The notes: generated by a model not told the origin, from the sequence alone. Shown: positions 1 through 12,352, counted from the stretch's first letter. The stretch is 64,000 bases of DNA from Daphnia carinata (GCF_022539665.2 NC_081338.1:5083679-5147678), one strand, 5' to 3'. Numbers and translations: made by a program.

Positions 1-485
1 TTTATAGGACTTGCCAAAAGAAAGGCTAATTAATTAACGCCAGATTATGAAACATTTATCTGGGGGAGACTCCTCCGAAACGATTACTACCACTGATGGT
101 ACCATCCCCCTAGGTGGGTGTGATTTACTTGCATTATGAAATGAAACAACCATTAGTGGGCCACTGTCTGTTAAAGCCTCATAAATTTCTTATATTGTAG
201 AGCTAGTCAGTGTTTTATTGGCCTAATTACTTTTCTCATGCTGGGTTAAAGCTTTTGTAACCTATTGACCCTATTTCATTAGTCATTGATGCTACGCTGG
301 AGTTTGGTTAAACGAAACGAAAATGAATGTAAAAAGGTTTCTAGCAACCAATATCTATCAAATTTATATTGCTCTTGTAGAATATGTTATTAAGTTAATT
401 CAGCTGTGTAAATTTCAGCTGTTAAAGTTGCCCCACACTGGTATACAGAGTTTAGTTTAATGATTTCTCTATTTCTGAATTTTAG

Positions 486-1655
486 GTTCACTTGAATCAC
501 CCAGCAAAACAGGACCTGATGTTCATATCCTTAAACTGCCATTCCAAGGAAATTTCTTATCAAACTGTGTGAAAAAATTGCTCAACTCATTTGCCTGCTT
601 GCTTTTTTTACCACTGACCGTAGTAGGCAGATTGATTGAAGCTTTTTTTGCCTTAAAGCAAAGAATTTCGAAACATGACTCAAGCCTCGAAGGTAAAGTT
701 GTCCTGATCACGGGTGCCAGCTCTGGCCTTGGTGAAGCCCTTGCAAAGTGTTTGTACACAGAAGGATGCAAGTTAATTATCGCATCCAGGCGATACACAG
801 AGCTAGATCGTGTGAAAGAACAGTTACTAGGTTCTGGCTTAAGAAAAGGCACCATCTACCCACCTGTAATTATCCAATTGGATCTGCAAGATTTTGTCAA
901 TTTACCGGACAAAGTAAGAACGATACTCGGGGTTTATGGATACATCGATATACTTGTTAACAACGCTGGTGTGAGTTATAGAGGAGAAGTGACCGACACT
1001 AGCTTGGAGGTAGATGCCAAAGTCATGAATATCAACTATTTTGGCACAGTTGCGTTAACCAAAGGTGAATACCATCACATACTTTCTTAAAAGGATTACT
1101 AAAATATCGTTACCTTTATTCTAGCTCTTCTCCCTTCCATGATTATACGCCAGAGTGGTCATATTGTGATGATTGGATCGCTTCAAGCCAAGCTGGCCAT
1201 CCCCTTTCGGTGGGTTATTACTTGCAATATTTTTGTTCATTTGTTTATGTAGACGTTATTATTTATTGTTTTAACGAATGAAATGAATTTTCAGATCAGC
1301 TTATGCTGCTTCTAAACACGCCCTTCAGGCTTTTAGCGACAGTCTTCGGGCGGAAGTCAGTCACAGAAATATTGATGTTACTGTAGTAAACCCTGGTTAT
1401 ATTCGCACAAGTTTGTCCGTGAACGCGCTGACCGGTCGAGGAGATAAATACGGACAAATGGATGAGACAACAGAATCGGGTGCAGATCCTCTTCATGCTG
1501 CATATCAAATTGTCATTGCAATTAAGAGAAAAACCCAAGAATTGATGCTTTGTTCCATCTTTTATCGTTTGGCTGTGTTATTTCGTGCAATACTTCCCAG
1601 CGTTTACTTCAAAATGATGGCGCGACGGGCGCTTCGTGCCAAAAAGATACGTTAA
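486..1655 (+). CDS. DHRS7B: DHRS7B-like short-chain dehydrogenase/reductase (5' end not found)
   Basis: Membrane-anchored short-chain dehydrogenase/reductase, probably NAD(P)H-dependent, resembling DHRS7B of the ER/peroxisome membrane. Three exons join in one frame: 486-1064, 1125-1209 and 1295-1655 (stop). The first visible exon encodes a hydrophobic anchor (SFACLLFLPLTVVGRLIEAF), then the Rossmann glycine motif TGASSGLG and the structural NNAG motif. The catalytic YxxxK motif (SAYAASK) straddles the start of the last exon. The exon at 486 follows a clear acceptor (tttag) and stays open with no in-frame ATG, so at least one upstream coding exon is missing; I could not place it in bases 1-485. 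It converges on TMEM11, 85 bases away. The SDR family is certain; the DHRS7B subtype is likely from the N-terminal anchor and overall order. Confidence 0.85.
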
Positions 1656-1740
1656 ATTGTAGTTATGAATCTCAAATACATTCTGATATAATAAGTGTAT
1701 TGTTCAGTTTGTACATTCGGAAGATTTCTTTAAAACAAGA

Positions 1741-2582
1741 CTATTTAAAGGCAATAAAGTACAGCTTCCAGAGAGTAATGCTAGTAGCTGCAACACATAT
1801 GGTGCAATGAAGAGTCTTACGTTTGTTATCATCTCTTCGTACAAGAACTATTGGACTGGAAGTAGTTAATCTATTTACTGGCAATTTTGCCAATCTCTTG
1901 GTATCCATTTCAACCTAATAGGATTCATGTATTGGTCAGAATCATTGGAAAGCAGGTAACAAACTGTGGGAACTCACCTGATATTTACAGCAAGGATCAA
2001 ATTGCCAAGAGGCTGTATAAAGTCCTGTACAGAGCAAAGAAAGGAGACCTAATGGAGTGTATATGTATGGACGATTATCACAAAAGATTCCTGAATAAAA
2101 ATATCCAGATATTACATGTTTTATATAGAGAAGTTATGTTTATATGTTTAACCTGTTATGACTGAACCAAGACCTGCAAGAACTGCAGTTTTGTGAAGGC
2201 AATTCCCAACAGCAATCCATCGTGCCGTTTCGTCACCAAGTCGAACAGGTTCAATGACAATTACTGGAACAGAGGCTTCCAATGCTCGTTCCAGTTCTAG
2301 CTCGAACCTTTCCTGAGCGTTCTCTCCATCATAGATTTCTCTAATAACGGCTATTTCCGCCGAGTGGGGCCCGCTACCAAGAAAGAAAAGTATCCAGTAA
2401 TTTTGCGCGATCTCATTAATTTTATAAATTTCCACGCAACGTGTAATACCTGCTCTTTCTCCTGTCTGTGTCTGCCATTTCCATTGCCAGCAGCCCAGTA
2501 TTGTTTTCAAGTGGTTGCTATACGTGCTGACGGCCTTGCAAGGTTTCGGCAACATCCAAAAACAACAGTTGCCGAAATACAA
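1741..2582 (-). CDS. TMEM11: TMEM11-like mitochondrial inner membrane protein
   Basis: Homologue of TMEM11 (Drosophila PMI), an inner-membrane protein shaping mitochondrial cristae. Exons in transcription order: up to 2582-2153, then 2090-1978 and 1914-1741 (stop); all join in phase. Family hallmarks are EIYDGENAQERFE, GDETARWIAVGNCLHKTAVL, the SWQFDPCCKYQ motif across the end of exon 2, and a C-terminal stretch (KRLAKLPVNRLTTSSPIVLV) ending in a short hydrophobic tail. The 5' end is uncertain. The frame stays open to an ATG at 2582, which gives an N-terminus longer than in vertebrate TMEM11. An acceptor-like site (cttggtag) near 2374 could instead mark an intron, but I found no upstream exon with a fitting phase. 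It is divergent from RNPS1. Confidence 0.88.
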
Positions 2583-2798
2583 ATACTACAAATTAATTTT
2601 TATTTAGTTAGACAGCATTTAAAGCTTGTTAAAAGTTAAGCAATTTTTTTATCTAGTAATCTATCTTTACATTTATAAATTCATTTAATATAAGATTTTA
2701 ATCTGTATAGACAACGTCGTATTGTTAGCGTCTGTTGTTAGGCTCCTCCCCTCACTACCATCGAGATTTATGATTTTCTTTAAAAACTAACTCCAAAA
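2583..2798. promoter_or_regulatory. shared divergent promoter region, TMEM11 / RNPS1
   Basis: About 215 bases separate the possible TMEM11 start (-) from the RNPS1 start codon (+). Both promoters must lie in or near it. It is A/T-rich and I see no convincing TATA box. Confidence 0.45.
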
Positions 2799-4144
2799 AT
2801 GTAAGTAAATCGAAAGTTATCCTGAACATCTTTTAATTATTTTGCTATTTAAAAAATTAAGTTGTACGCCTGATGTTATAACGATTGATTCTATTTAAAA
2901 CCGTATAGGCCTGACAAGGAAACGGGCGATCGTAAAGACCGGAAAGCCGGCGAAGATTCGAGTAAATCCAAAGATGGTAAAGATAAAAAGGATACCAAAG
3001 AATCTGGCAGGAAAAAGGGAAGAGATTCGAGCAGTGACAGTTCATCAAGCAGGAGGTAAATATAAACAATGTTTCTTTGTTTTTGTTTTCGTGAAGACAG
3101 GTTTAACAAGCATTTTTTGTGTAGTTCCAGATCATCTAGCAGCAGCAGCAGCAGTAGTTCTAGTTCAAGATCCTCTAGCAGTTCTTCGTCTGACTCAAGA
3201 TCCTCATCCAGCTCATCTAGCTCATCTGACTCTTCTGGATCATCTCATTCTAGTGGATCGCTTAAAGAAACACCAGAAAAAGAGGTAAAACACCTTTCAA
3301 GCCAATGGTAAAGTAATGTGTTTCAATAACATATCATGATTGAAAGCAGAGTGCCATCCACTGACAAGCTGAAAGTTGACGCCAAACCAGAAGATGAGAA
3401 AAACAAACTTGATGGAGAAAAGAACATTGACAAAGATAGAAACAAGGAAAACAGACGATCTAGATCCACCTCACCCCGCCGGCGTCGGCGTGATCGTTCC
3501 CCTACACCGAAACCACTGCGAATTCATATTGGTCGCCTGACGCGTAACGTCAACAAAGACCACCTTACCGAAATATTTTCCGTCTATGGAAATATCAAAG
3601 CCATCGAGTTACCTAACGAGCGTGCCGGTTTGAGTCACCTACACCGCGGCTTTGCTTACATCGAATTCTCAACAGCTGAAGAAGCGGAAAACGCGATGAA
3701 ACACATGGACGGGGGTAAAAACAAAGCTTTTCAGCCATGAATTTAATGATTCAAATTGGTTTCTTTTCTAGGTCAAATCGATGGACAAGAAATCACAGCC
3801 GCTCCTGTCCTGATACCTAAAAATCGTCCACCACCACCTCGACGAAATTCGCCACCCAGAAATCGGCCTGGTCGTTGGGGAATGGGAGGTGGTCGATCCC
3901 CACCAAGGTAATTTCTAACTTTCTCTAGCTGACTATTCTGGGAATGCATTTCAGAACAATATCTCAAATTCACAATAGGTTTCGACGACGTTCTCCTCCG
4001 CGAAGACGTTCACCACCACGACGTGATAGAGATAGGCGACCGCCACCACCTGCCCGTTCAAGGTCTCGTTCTCGCTCACCTAATCGCCGTTCGGGTGGAA
4101 ATAATCGCCGCTACAGTCGTTCTTCTTCATCTTCTTCACGCTAA
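2799..4144 (+). CDS. RNPS1: RNPS1: RNA-binding protein with serine-rich domain
   Basis: Nuclear SR-related protein of the ASAP/PSAP complexes that associates with the exon junction complex in splicing and nonsense-mediated decay. The start codon is split: AT at 2799-2800, then a GTAAGT donor, with G opening exon 2 (2909-3055). Further exons are 3125 to about 3284 or 3307, about 3347-3714, 3772-3907 and 3979-4144. In order: a charged Lys/Asp/Glu N-terminus, a poly-Ser tract, one RRM with IHIGRLTRNV as RNP2 and RGFAYIEF as RNP1, then a Pro/Arg/Ser tail ending in RS repeats. The exon 3/4 junction is unresolved. The obvious 65-base intron (3285-3349) breaks the frame. The only in-frame solution I found uses a 39-base intron (3308-3346), unusually short. 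All other junctions keep phase. Confidence 0.9.
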
Positions 4145-6514
4145 AGGGGATAGACGATCATCTCTTCTTAGCCCCGGAAGATGCACGTCCAGTACATTTT
4201 TTTTTTTATCACTCAACCTTGTGCTCGTGATTCATCTTCAGATTTGCCCACGCTGTTGATGGTGCAGTCAATAGCGAACGCCACGTTTTCCGTAATTTCC
4301 TGTTTTGAATGGAATCCTGAAAAATGATACAATTACCTGACAATGGAATTTGTCGCTAGTTCGTATCCAACACGTTTTCTTTAATTTCCTGGGAAACTTT
4401 TTCTTTTTGCTACCTTTCTACGAAAAAGTTACCCAGCCACAATTGATGTTTCTACCTGAAATTTGTTCAGTAATCTGAGCCGTTTTATTTTCTTTTTCAA
4501 CGTCTTTGCATGTCAGAAATCGGATAAGACTTTTGAACAAGTCGTTTTTTTGTTGTTGTTGCTAGAAACGCAAGAATCGTGTATCTAACGGCACATGAGA
4601 AGCTAGAACACTTTCATTCCGGTTTATACTTGACTGGCATGTGAAAGGAGGAGGGGAGATACGGTTGCTAGGCTTTGCATGCACAAAGAAAGAACAAAAA
4701 ATTCTGCAAGAGAATTTCTATTAACTGGAATTGTACAATAGGTAACGTTTTTTTTTATTTCTGAAAGTCGTATTTGGTCAAATGTGTTGTTGGCTTCCTA
4801 CATCCGGTAGGTGTGCCAACAACAAAAAAATATGTTGACACAGCTGCTCCAAATTTATGCCAATCTGTTGAATTCGTTGTATTATCCTCTTACGAGTCGG
4901 CGAACTTCAATTTGAGTCCTTTTTTTTTGGTCACAATCTTTTCTACGGCTGAATCAACTCGTACCTCGGGTGCAACCGGTTAAATCGTAACTGCCGCGTG
5001 AGGATTGCTTTTTAATGCATTTTTCCAGCTGGGATATGTATGTAGAGTTCTCGTATGTTTTTCTTGACAAATCTATTTCAAACCAAGAATGATTTACAGC
5101 CATCAACGACGTCAGTCACTTGGGCATGCACGTTTAGCTTTCTGAGTTTAAAAAAGTTGTGAGAGCGATCAATCTTATTTTCACGGTCGAGTTGGGAAAA
5201 ACTGGGAAGTTCTCACGATCGTTTCACAAACAACTGTGCTCGGGCTTTTGTTTGTACTTTGTAAACTAACCGTGTAGCAGAAGTGCACACAATAGACCTA
5301 GCATATTTACGTGGTCCCGTTAAAGGGGTTCTTGTCCATTGAGAGGAGCCCGTTAATGATGTTATTGATACGGTTTCTCTCTTCCTATATTTGCGGTTAC
5401 TCTCCTCGCTTTCACGATTGAGTGGACTGTGGGATTGTAGAACATCTTGTTTTAAACGACGAATTTCCCCAATCGTGTTCAGAAAACTGTAGTATCCGAA
5501 GAGAAACTTGAATTTTCATAATTAAAAAAATTATGAAGAACAATATCAACAAATAAGTGGGACGTGTTTCGAAAAGATTTCATCTAGGTTTGTTGCCCCA
5601 AAACCGAATCCAGTATGTTTATTTACCATAAAATCGTGCTACACGAAACGTTCGCGAACAACGAGAAAAAGAACTAGTCGGAAACTCAGTTACGATATCT
5701 CTTTTACATAAATGCAAAAACGTATCTCGTATTGGTTATACTTTTAGCTTCATGTATTTATGGTATTTGAACTAATTTTTGCAATATCCGCGTATGGCAT
5801 TTACCAACGATTGTTTATTGATCAATTCGTAGTTCACTCCGTCGTCCGCTAGCGAAGGGAGTCGATAGACGTGCATTTGGGGCCGCAGTTTGAAAATAGT
5901 TTGCATCGGGGATACTTTTCCCACAGCAGCCGCCATACAAGAAAGTGAGTGTCTGTATTAAAGGCACGTTGCAGATGACGAAGTCGGTCAGTCTCCAGTC
6001 GAATGTTTGTGGTGATACTCGTCGTGAAAACGATGATGAACCATTCTTATCAACGTTTTCTTATCTTTTAGTGAAAATATTTTCCTGCAGAAGTAAAGTG
6101 GGAGGAATCTGCACAAATTTTTATCCATTCATATAATCTCGAAATGTTGATGTTGTTGTAAAGTTACACGGCTCGTGGTTGAAAATGTTCGTGATCGCAC
6201 GGGGTACCACCGAAGTTTAAGGTTGATAGTGAAAGTTGTGGTTTTTCAGTGACGACCAAAAAAGAACAAAAAAAAAAGACAGTAAACTCCCAGACTTCCA
6301 TACTAAATCAGGTTGAGGTAATGCTTTGTGTCCCTCAAGTGAAAGGTTTTTTTTTTTCAATTGTATGTATACACAATACCACAAATTTTAAAATTCTTTT
6401 TTTGGGGCATATTATTTTTCACAGATTGTTTCAAAAGGGATGCCAAGGCGATTACAATCGGACGCTTGGCCGCTGATATTACCATCAATAAAAACAACAT
6501 CACAACTGTAAGTG
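4145..6514. other. intergenic: RNPS1 3' UTR and FAM20C-like upstream region
   Basis: No supportable coding sequence. The first part should be RNPS1 3' UTR. The rest is A/T-rich with short poly-T runs and should hold the promoter and any untranslated exons of the downstream kinase gene. I could not fix a transcription start. Confidence 0.5.
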
Positions 6515-9224
6515 ATGAAGTGGAAAGAAAGAGTGGCCCTTTCCCTGGGCGTGAGTGTCGTCCTTCTCACATCTGTGCTCGTTCTTGATATTCGCTATGC
6601 TTCCAGTGGAGGACGAGCAGATCAAACCGATGCGGGATTTATCCTTCCAGCGCTAAGACATGGAACAGCCAGGCAAAAAGAGGGCAGACAATTTCAACGA
6701 CAATTTCTCGATAAACAACCGGCAGTGAAAGAACCAATTCCTGAAAATCCGGTTTTTCCCTCAAGAACTGCTACTGTTAATAATGAAGAATTAGAACTAG
6801 GAGTCGTAGCCAGCAACGCAACGCTCAATGATGACGATCCCGCCGCCCAACACAGGTAACTTTTTTCTCCTTTTTCTCGAAAAAATTCCCAATCTGGAAC
6901 ACAACCAAGGAAAAAAACGAGTTGCATTGTAAGGAAATGGGGTTAACAACTATCACTTCTGTCACCAGTTTTACCGGGAGAAGATCTAGAAAGCTTGCAT
7001 TATGTTGTACCGATTTTTATTTAGTGGCATTGGATACGACAACGATGGAAACAAAAGATTCGTTTTACAGCTTAAGCACTTCTTCTATTTTTAAAGAAGA
7101 AAACAATTGTAATGACCCAGGGCTAATTTAACGACAGAAACTCACTGCGACATTCGATTATAGTCAGCCATGATTGTTTTTTTTTTATGACTATAATTTG
7201 TCTTAAGGATGGGTGGACATAGGGGACTTTCTCTTTCGTTTAGATTGAATACATTTTTTTCCATTCCAACTAAATAACCGGACCAGTGGAGGAAAGTACA
7301 GCATAATTCTTCTAACAATCGATCATGGCCTCTAGCGAGGCACGTTCCGCAAGTCCCACCTTCTTTTTTTTTTTTCCTGCTAGCGGTTAGAATCGCATGA
7401 ATAGATTTTTCCTTGCTATTATGTATGATTTTCATGCGGAGTGACCTCGTTTATTACAACACTTTTTAACCAAATGTATTTGTCCTTTTCAGCAACAATG
7501 AACAAGGTTCCAAGGTGGATGTGGTCAGGGACCTTTTGAAAGGCAAAAGGTCGCAGTTAAATAATGACGAAACTTACAAGAATTCAGAGGACGATGACAA
7601 TATGGATCATCTTAAAAGTCAATTCAAAGACCTATTCAAATACATGAGCCCGGCAGAACTTAGTCGGCCCGTTAAAGGTAACCTGCGGGAGTTGGACGTG
7701 ACCGTCCAGAGGCTACGCAACGTCAGTCTCAGGTAATAAAGATAACGGTTATAAATTGAGGGTTATATCAATAAATAAAAAAACGGTGGTTTTGATGGAA
7801 CTCTTTGATACAAAGTGATGACGCTACTTCGTGGGAAAAGTTCCACGTTTCCATTTCGAAAGAAGAATTATACCATGAAGATGACCCAATGATTGACGAA
7901 CTGCTACAAGACATGGCGACTCTCGAATTTTACAACATCAGTAAGTCGCCCCCATCGTAAACCGGTTTGTTTCTCACGAACGATTTCACAAATCATTTAT
8001 GTTTCTTGATATAGGTCAAAAAGAAGGTGGTACGCAGCTAAAACTAGTCATCGAGTTTCCCCCGGGGGGACTGGCGATGTTGAAACCCATGAGGTGAAGG
8101 GTGTTTTTTGCACAGTCAAATGGCATGCATTGTAATAAAATTTTCACGAACTTGTTGTTCAGATTCCCGCGCGAGCAGGAAACACTACCTAATCACTTTT
8201 ACTTCACTGACTACGAGCGACATAATGCTGAGATTGCTGCCTTCCACCTGGATCGTATTCTGGGCTTCCGGCGAGCTCCGCCCGTTATCGGCCGAATGGT
8301 CAATATGACCACCGAACTCTATGCCCTTGCCACTGGGGAACTGCTACGCACTTTCTTTATTTCTCCTGCACAAAACCTTTGTTTCCATGGTAAATAACCA
8401 CAGCCTCGTTTTTGCTGTGACTTGAATTTTGATCCACGCTTTCTTTTCTATTTTACAACGTAGGCAAATGCAGCTATTACTGTGATACTGGCCACGCCAT
8501 ATGCGGTAATCCCGACCAGATGGAAGCATCTTTGGCCGCCTTCTTGCCTGATAAAGAGTTTGTGCCAAGGAAAACCTGGCGCCATCCGTGGCGGCGATCC
8601 TACCACAAACGAAAAAAAGCCCAATGGGAGGAAGGTACCGTTTAATAAAAGAAAACTTTTACAACCTACTGTAATTGCCGTATTTTAAATCCTTTTGTTA
8701 TCATTTCTTTCCTCAAAAAAACAAAAGCAGATGATCAATACTGTGAACAGGTCCGGCAACTTCCACCATATAACGAAGGTCGTCGGTTGCTCGACTTAAT
8801 CGATTTGGCCATCTTCGATTTCCTGTCGGGCAATATGGATCGCCATCATTATGAAACACTCAGTTTATTTGGCAATCAGACGTTTCCAATCCATTTGGAT
8901 CAAGGGCGGGCTTTCGGTCGACCGAAACACGATGAAATGTCCATTTTGGCGCCACTATACCAATGTTGCCTTGTGCGGCGAACTACTCTCGCCACTCTTC
9001 TTCGTTTCCATCACGGGCCGTTTCGACTCAGTTATCTCATGCGGAAGTCGTTAGCTCGCGATCCGCTCGATCCGATTCTAGCTGCGGGACATTTTGATGC
9101 TATGGACCGCCGCGTCGCCATTACACTACGTGTCATTCGCCATTGTTTGAGCAGGATTAAAGCTGATCAAGTTCTTGTCGGCCTGGCCGATTGGAAAGAG
9201 AAAATCAGCCAAACTGGCAGTTAG
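6515..9224 (+). CDS. FAM20C: FAM20C-like secretory pathway kinase
   Basis: Golgi/secreted kinase of the FAM20 family; FAM20C phosphorylates Ser-x-Glu sites on secreted proteins. Seven exons join in one frame for 558 residues: 6515-6855, 7493-7732, 7816-7940, 8015-8093, 8163-8389, 8464-8634 and 8731-9224. Residues about 5-28 form a signal anchor, followed by a variable luminal stem. The kinase core contains the lysine loop (LAMLKPMR), the conserved Glu segment ([17 protein letters not shown]), [30 protein letters not shown], the catalytic GNMDRHHYE and the metal-binding [11 protein letters not shown]20C usually has LDNGRGFG there, and the key Asp is kept, so the enzyme is probably active. The wording around the catalytic core is closer to FAM20C than to the FAM20B xylosylkinase. 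The start is the second of two adjacent candidates; the other is a GTG. Confidence 0.9.
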
Positions 9225-9572
9225 TAAATAAGTATACTGATTTTTCGTTTTTAAATCGCTCGTCTTCTCCAAAACTTTGACAAGATGTTCATACTATAAA
9301 AACCTGTTTATTGACTAGATGACGGAAATTCGATTTGATATTATACTAATATGATTCAGATTATTTTGTGGGTTTATTCGATGTCAAGCGTTAATATTGT
9401 GAAAAAAAAGAATACAGCTCACGTATTTTCTACGAGTAAAACGAAAAGAAAATACGAAAAATTTTGTTTTAAAACTTGGCAACGTTGCTCCCGCTGGAGT
9501 GTTTTTTGTTTTTTACGTTAAGCAATCGAGCGGCATGCATCACATGTGATCGTTCAAATTGGTAAAACTAAA
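9225..9572. other. intergenic, FAM20C-like 3' end to DXO start
   Basis: About 350 A/T-rich bases holding the kinase 3' UTR and the DXO promoter. No coding signal seen. Confidence 0.4.
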
Positions 9573-11084
9573 ATGAAGCGCCAATACCAGGATGTGAGAA
9601 CCGGATCTACACGTGATCCAAGATACCGAAAAGGCCACGAAAGATCTGGAAAAGTTTTAAGCTTACATGACATCGAAGAGTTTAACGGTACCAAAATATT
9701 CCTCTTACGTTTCTTATAAGTTAAATTTGTACTTTCTCCCTAGGGAATTTCCCCGAGTTTACGAGGCCGAAAAACGTGGGTTCGTTTTCGTTAGATGTCT
9801 GTAGAAATTATCAAAACGACTACTCAGAACTCAGATATCTGTGTATGCCTCCAGAAACTTCTAATTCTGGTAGCTGTAAAGTTAGATTTGACTTGCGAAA
9901 AGGTGTTTCTACAGTTATTGAAAAAGATGAGGAATCCATTCGACAAAAAATGCTGGATGACTTGCTGATGTTTATCCTTCAAGAAAGAAAGGCAGAGCAT
10001 CCTAGCATTGTTAATTGTAATTATCCTCTCAAGCCTTTGCTTGTGGAATTTGTCTGTTATCGTGGGCTTCTTACTATGCTCATTGCTACTCCGTACGAAA
10101 GCCAAGAGAATTGGACAATACTTGCAACGAGGTTCCAAAATTGTATTTACCTGTGGCACCTGAAGGATAGGCAAAAGAGAAATGGATTTAATTCAAATCC
10201 CAAACAGCAGGAAATGTCAATTTGGGGATTTAAGTTTGAGCAATACCTCTGTGCCAGTATGTATAACAGATGCCTTAAAAAATCAGTTTCCAAACATAAT
10301 ATTTACTTAAACAGGTTCCTCAGAAGCAAGCCCCAACCCTGAGGAACAGCTCAACACTAATGCTGAATTTTGCTGCGTGCTCAAAACAAGAATTGGCGGT
10401 CATCCTCTTCTTTATGGGGCTGAAGTTGACGCGGTGACAAAAGGATCGCAACCACCTTTTGCAGATCTCCAGAACTTTGTTGAACTTAAGACAAACAGAC
10501 ATATCAGCAATGAAAGACAACATGCCTCATTCAAACGGTATATGTGAACTAAGATTGAAGCGAAAGTATTTCGTCCGCCTTATTATTTATCTAATACATT
10601 TTCATCTTAGATTCAAGTCCATGAAGTGGTGGGCCCAATCGTTTATTGTAGGTATCCCCAAAATCGTAGTTGGATACCGAGATGATGATGTACAGTATTT
10701 CCCAATGCATTTGCTTAACAATTTGGCTAATGCTTTTTTATTAAATTAGGGAATAGTATCGCAACTGGAAACTATGGATGTTGATCATCTTCGAAAGCAA
10801 TCTAATGTTGGTTAAATAGATTGAACTATCTTACAACTGTCTAAAAAGCTATTTCTTTCGTTTTATAGGACTGGTGGAAATCTAATATTTGCATGAATTT
10901 CTGTCTGCAATTCTTAAAGTTCGTAAAGGAATGCATACCAAAAGAATCGAACCCAAATGCTCATTTTATTTTCGAGTTCGATGCGATGTCGCGAGTCATC
11001 TCTTTTCGCAATGAAGCTGGTGAAGCGAGTAGTAGAAATCTGCTTCCTTCATGGTATGTCCAATCCATGGAGAGTCATGTTTAG
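9573..11084 (+). CDS. DXO: DXO/Rai1-family decapping nuclease
   Basis: Decapping and 5'-3' exonuclease of the DXO/Dom3Z/Rai1 family, which removes incomplete or non-canonical RNA caps. Six exons keep phase and give 400 residues, matching vertebrate DXO length: 9573-9687, 9744-10256, 10315-10537, 10611-10689, 10750-10806 and 10869-11084. Catalytic motifs are visible in order: WGFKFEQYL (family GYKFE), GAEVDAV (acidic metal ligands) and FVELKTNR (family EIKT-type Glu/Lys). WWAQSFIVGIPKIVVGYRD follows, as in the family. The fifth exon ends at a weak donor (AAT/GTTGGT), chosen because it is the only one that preserves phase into DWWKSN. A possible polyadenylation signal (aataaa) lies at about 11220. 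Confidence 0.92.
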
Positions 11085-11307
11085 TTAGAGTTTCACTAAC
11101 GAAGAAAGAAAAATTCATCATTCCTTTGGTATTAAATGTTGTGTTGACGTCGTAATGAGTTTAAACAGAATTCAAACCCAGAAAATTCGCCTATCTTCGT
11201 CGTGCAATGTTCCAGGCATAATAAAGTATAACTGTGTTTTAAAATAATTTATTAAAGTATATTTAAAAACATTTTACAATGATAAAAACTGCTCTGCAGG
11301 ATCCTAT

Positions 11308-11817
11308 TTAGACAAACAGATCTGCCAATTGGCGCTGTATTCGACTGGAAATATCTGTATCGTTGTGGAGAGTCGGAGGTTTAGAGCGCTGTTTAAAAGT
11401 TGATTTTCTAGGTGTATGCAGGAATTTGCACGTACGGCGATAAGTCTCATAGAGACTTCCGGGATTTTTCGATTGGGTCATGGACAGTATGGCTGGTGAC
11501 ATTTTTTCGATTTTAGGGCTTTCACTGTCCGTGAATGGACTGTCCATTATCGAATCGCCTAACGCCAACGATTTGGAACGACGCTTGGGTCTTCCAATGG
11601 GCGCCGGTTTCAGAACAAGAAGCTTCCTTTGGAGACTCTCCACCCTTTCCAGCTCCGCTCGTGTTTTTATTAATTCTATAATCAAATCTTTCTCCTTCTT
11701 TTTTAGTGCCTCAATTTTAGGTCCGTGCATTGTATGCTGGGTTTGCAGCACTGGAATACGAGATTTTCCTGTACGCACAAGTGCCGGTGAATTGGATCTA
11801 AACATTGCGACACACAA
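11308..11817 (-). CDS. unrecognised 165-169 aa basic protein with coiled coil
   Basis: Single-exon open frame on the minus strand, convergent with DXO. Two candidate starts exist (11817 and 11805); the second, reading MFRSNSPALVRTGKSR, looks the more natural. Visible features: a Ser/Arg/Pro-rich N-terminus; a strongly predicted coiled coil with Lys/Glu heptads (IEALKKKEKDLIIELIKTRA and onward, residues about 35-68); a basic GRPKRRSKS stretch that could be a nuclear signal; Ser/Pro-rich SP and TP sites; and a C-terminal helix (SSRIQRQLADLFV). The composition resembles small cell-cycle or recombination accessory factors, but I do not recognise a family and assign no function. A tttatt on the plus strand near 11248 would give an aataaa signal for this gene. 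Confidence 0.6.
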   Translation of the reverse strand: MCVAMFRSNSPALVRTGKSRIPVLQTQHTMHGPKIEALKKKEKDLIIELIKTRAELERVESLQRKLLVLKPAPIGRPKRRSKSLALGDSIMDSPFTDSESPKIEKMSPAILSMTQSKNPGSLYETYRRTCKFLHTPRKSTFKQRSKPPTLHNDTDISSRIQRQLADLFV

Positions 11818-11875
11818 GGATTAATTTTGGGGTACTACTGTTTAACTTTGTGATACACAATAGTTTTTAATGCGT

Positions 11876-12352
11876 TTACTTATTTGGCTTCCTAGATGCG
11901 TCTCCTGTGAGAACTGGAACTGGCAAGCAGGTTTTACCCGACTTTCCTCCTACATAAAGAAGTAAGATATTATAGCAGTCGAAATAAGAATAATTGGGTG
12001 TCACACTTGTTCTGGGCTTAATTGGGAAAATACCGGCATCGTGGCAAGGCTTGTGTCTGTTCCTGCTTGCCTTCGATGGATGGATTGGTGCTACTCCTGA
12101 TGCTTTCTTTTCCTGATTTACCTTTAGGGGCGGCCATGTCGCCGCTGGAAGTTCTAGTACAACCAAAATATTGAACGAGCAAACAAGGAAAAAATGTATT
12201 CGATAAACGGATTTTCTAGCAGCAAGAAAATAACAAAATCTGACAAGAAGAATATTTAACCATGAAGGAATGTGGTTATTACCTGTATGTTCTATAGGGT
12301 GCTTTCTCAAAAATCTGGTCACAGGTGTTTTCACGGGGTTTACCTGTGCCAT
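11876..12352 (-). CDS. putative small three-exon basic protein, unrecognised
   Basis: Three exons (12352-12283, 12153-12007, 11949-11876) share one frame across two GT-AG introns and would encode 96 residues starting MAQVNPVKTPVTRFLRKHPI. The product is rich in Pro, Lys, Arg and Thr, with no signal peptide or obvious domain. The first donor (ACAG/GTAATA) and both acceptors look reasonable; the second donor (CAA/GTGTGA) is weak. Phase agreement through both introns is the main support. Its start lies close to the next gene's 3' side, with about 350 bases to the METTL24-like gene. It could be a lineage-specific gene or a chance chain of open frames. Confidence 0.4.
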   Translation of the reverse strand: MAQVNPVKTPVTRFLRKHPIEHTGNNHIPSWLNILLVRFCYFLAARKSVYRIHFFLVCSFNILVVLELPAATWPPLKVNQEKKASGVAPIHPSKASRNRHKPCHDAGIFPIKPRTSVTPNYSYFDCYNILLLYVGGKSGKTCLPVPVLTGDASRKPNK

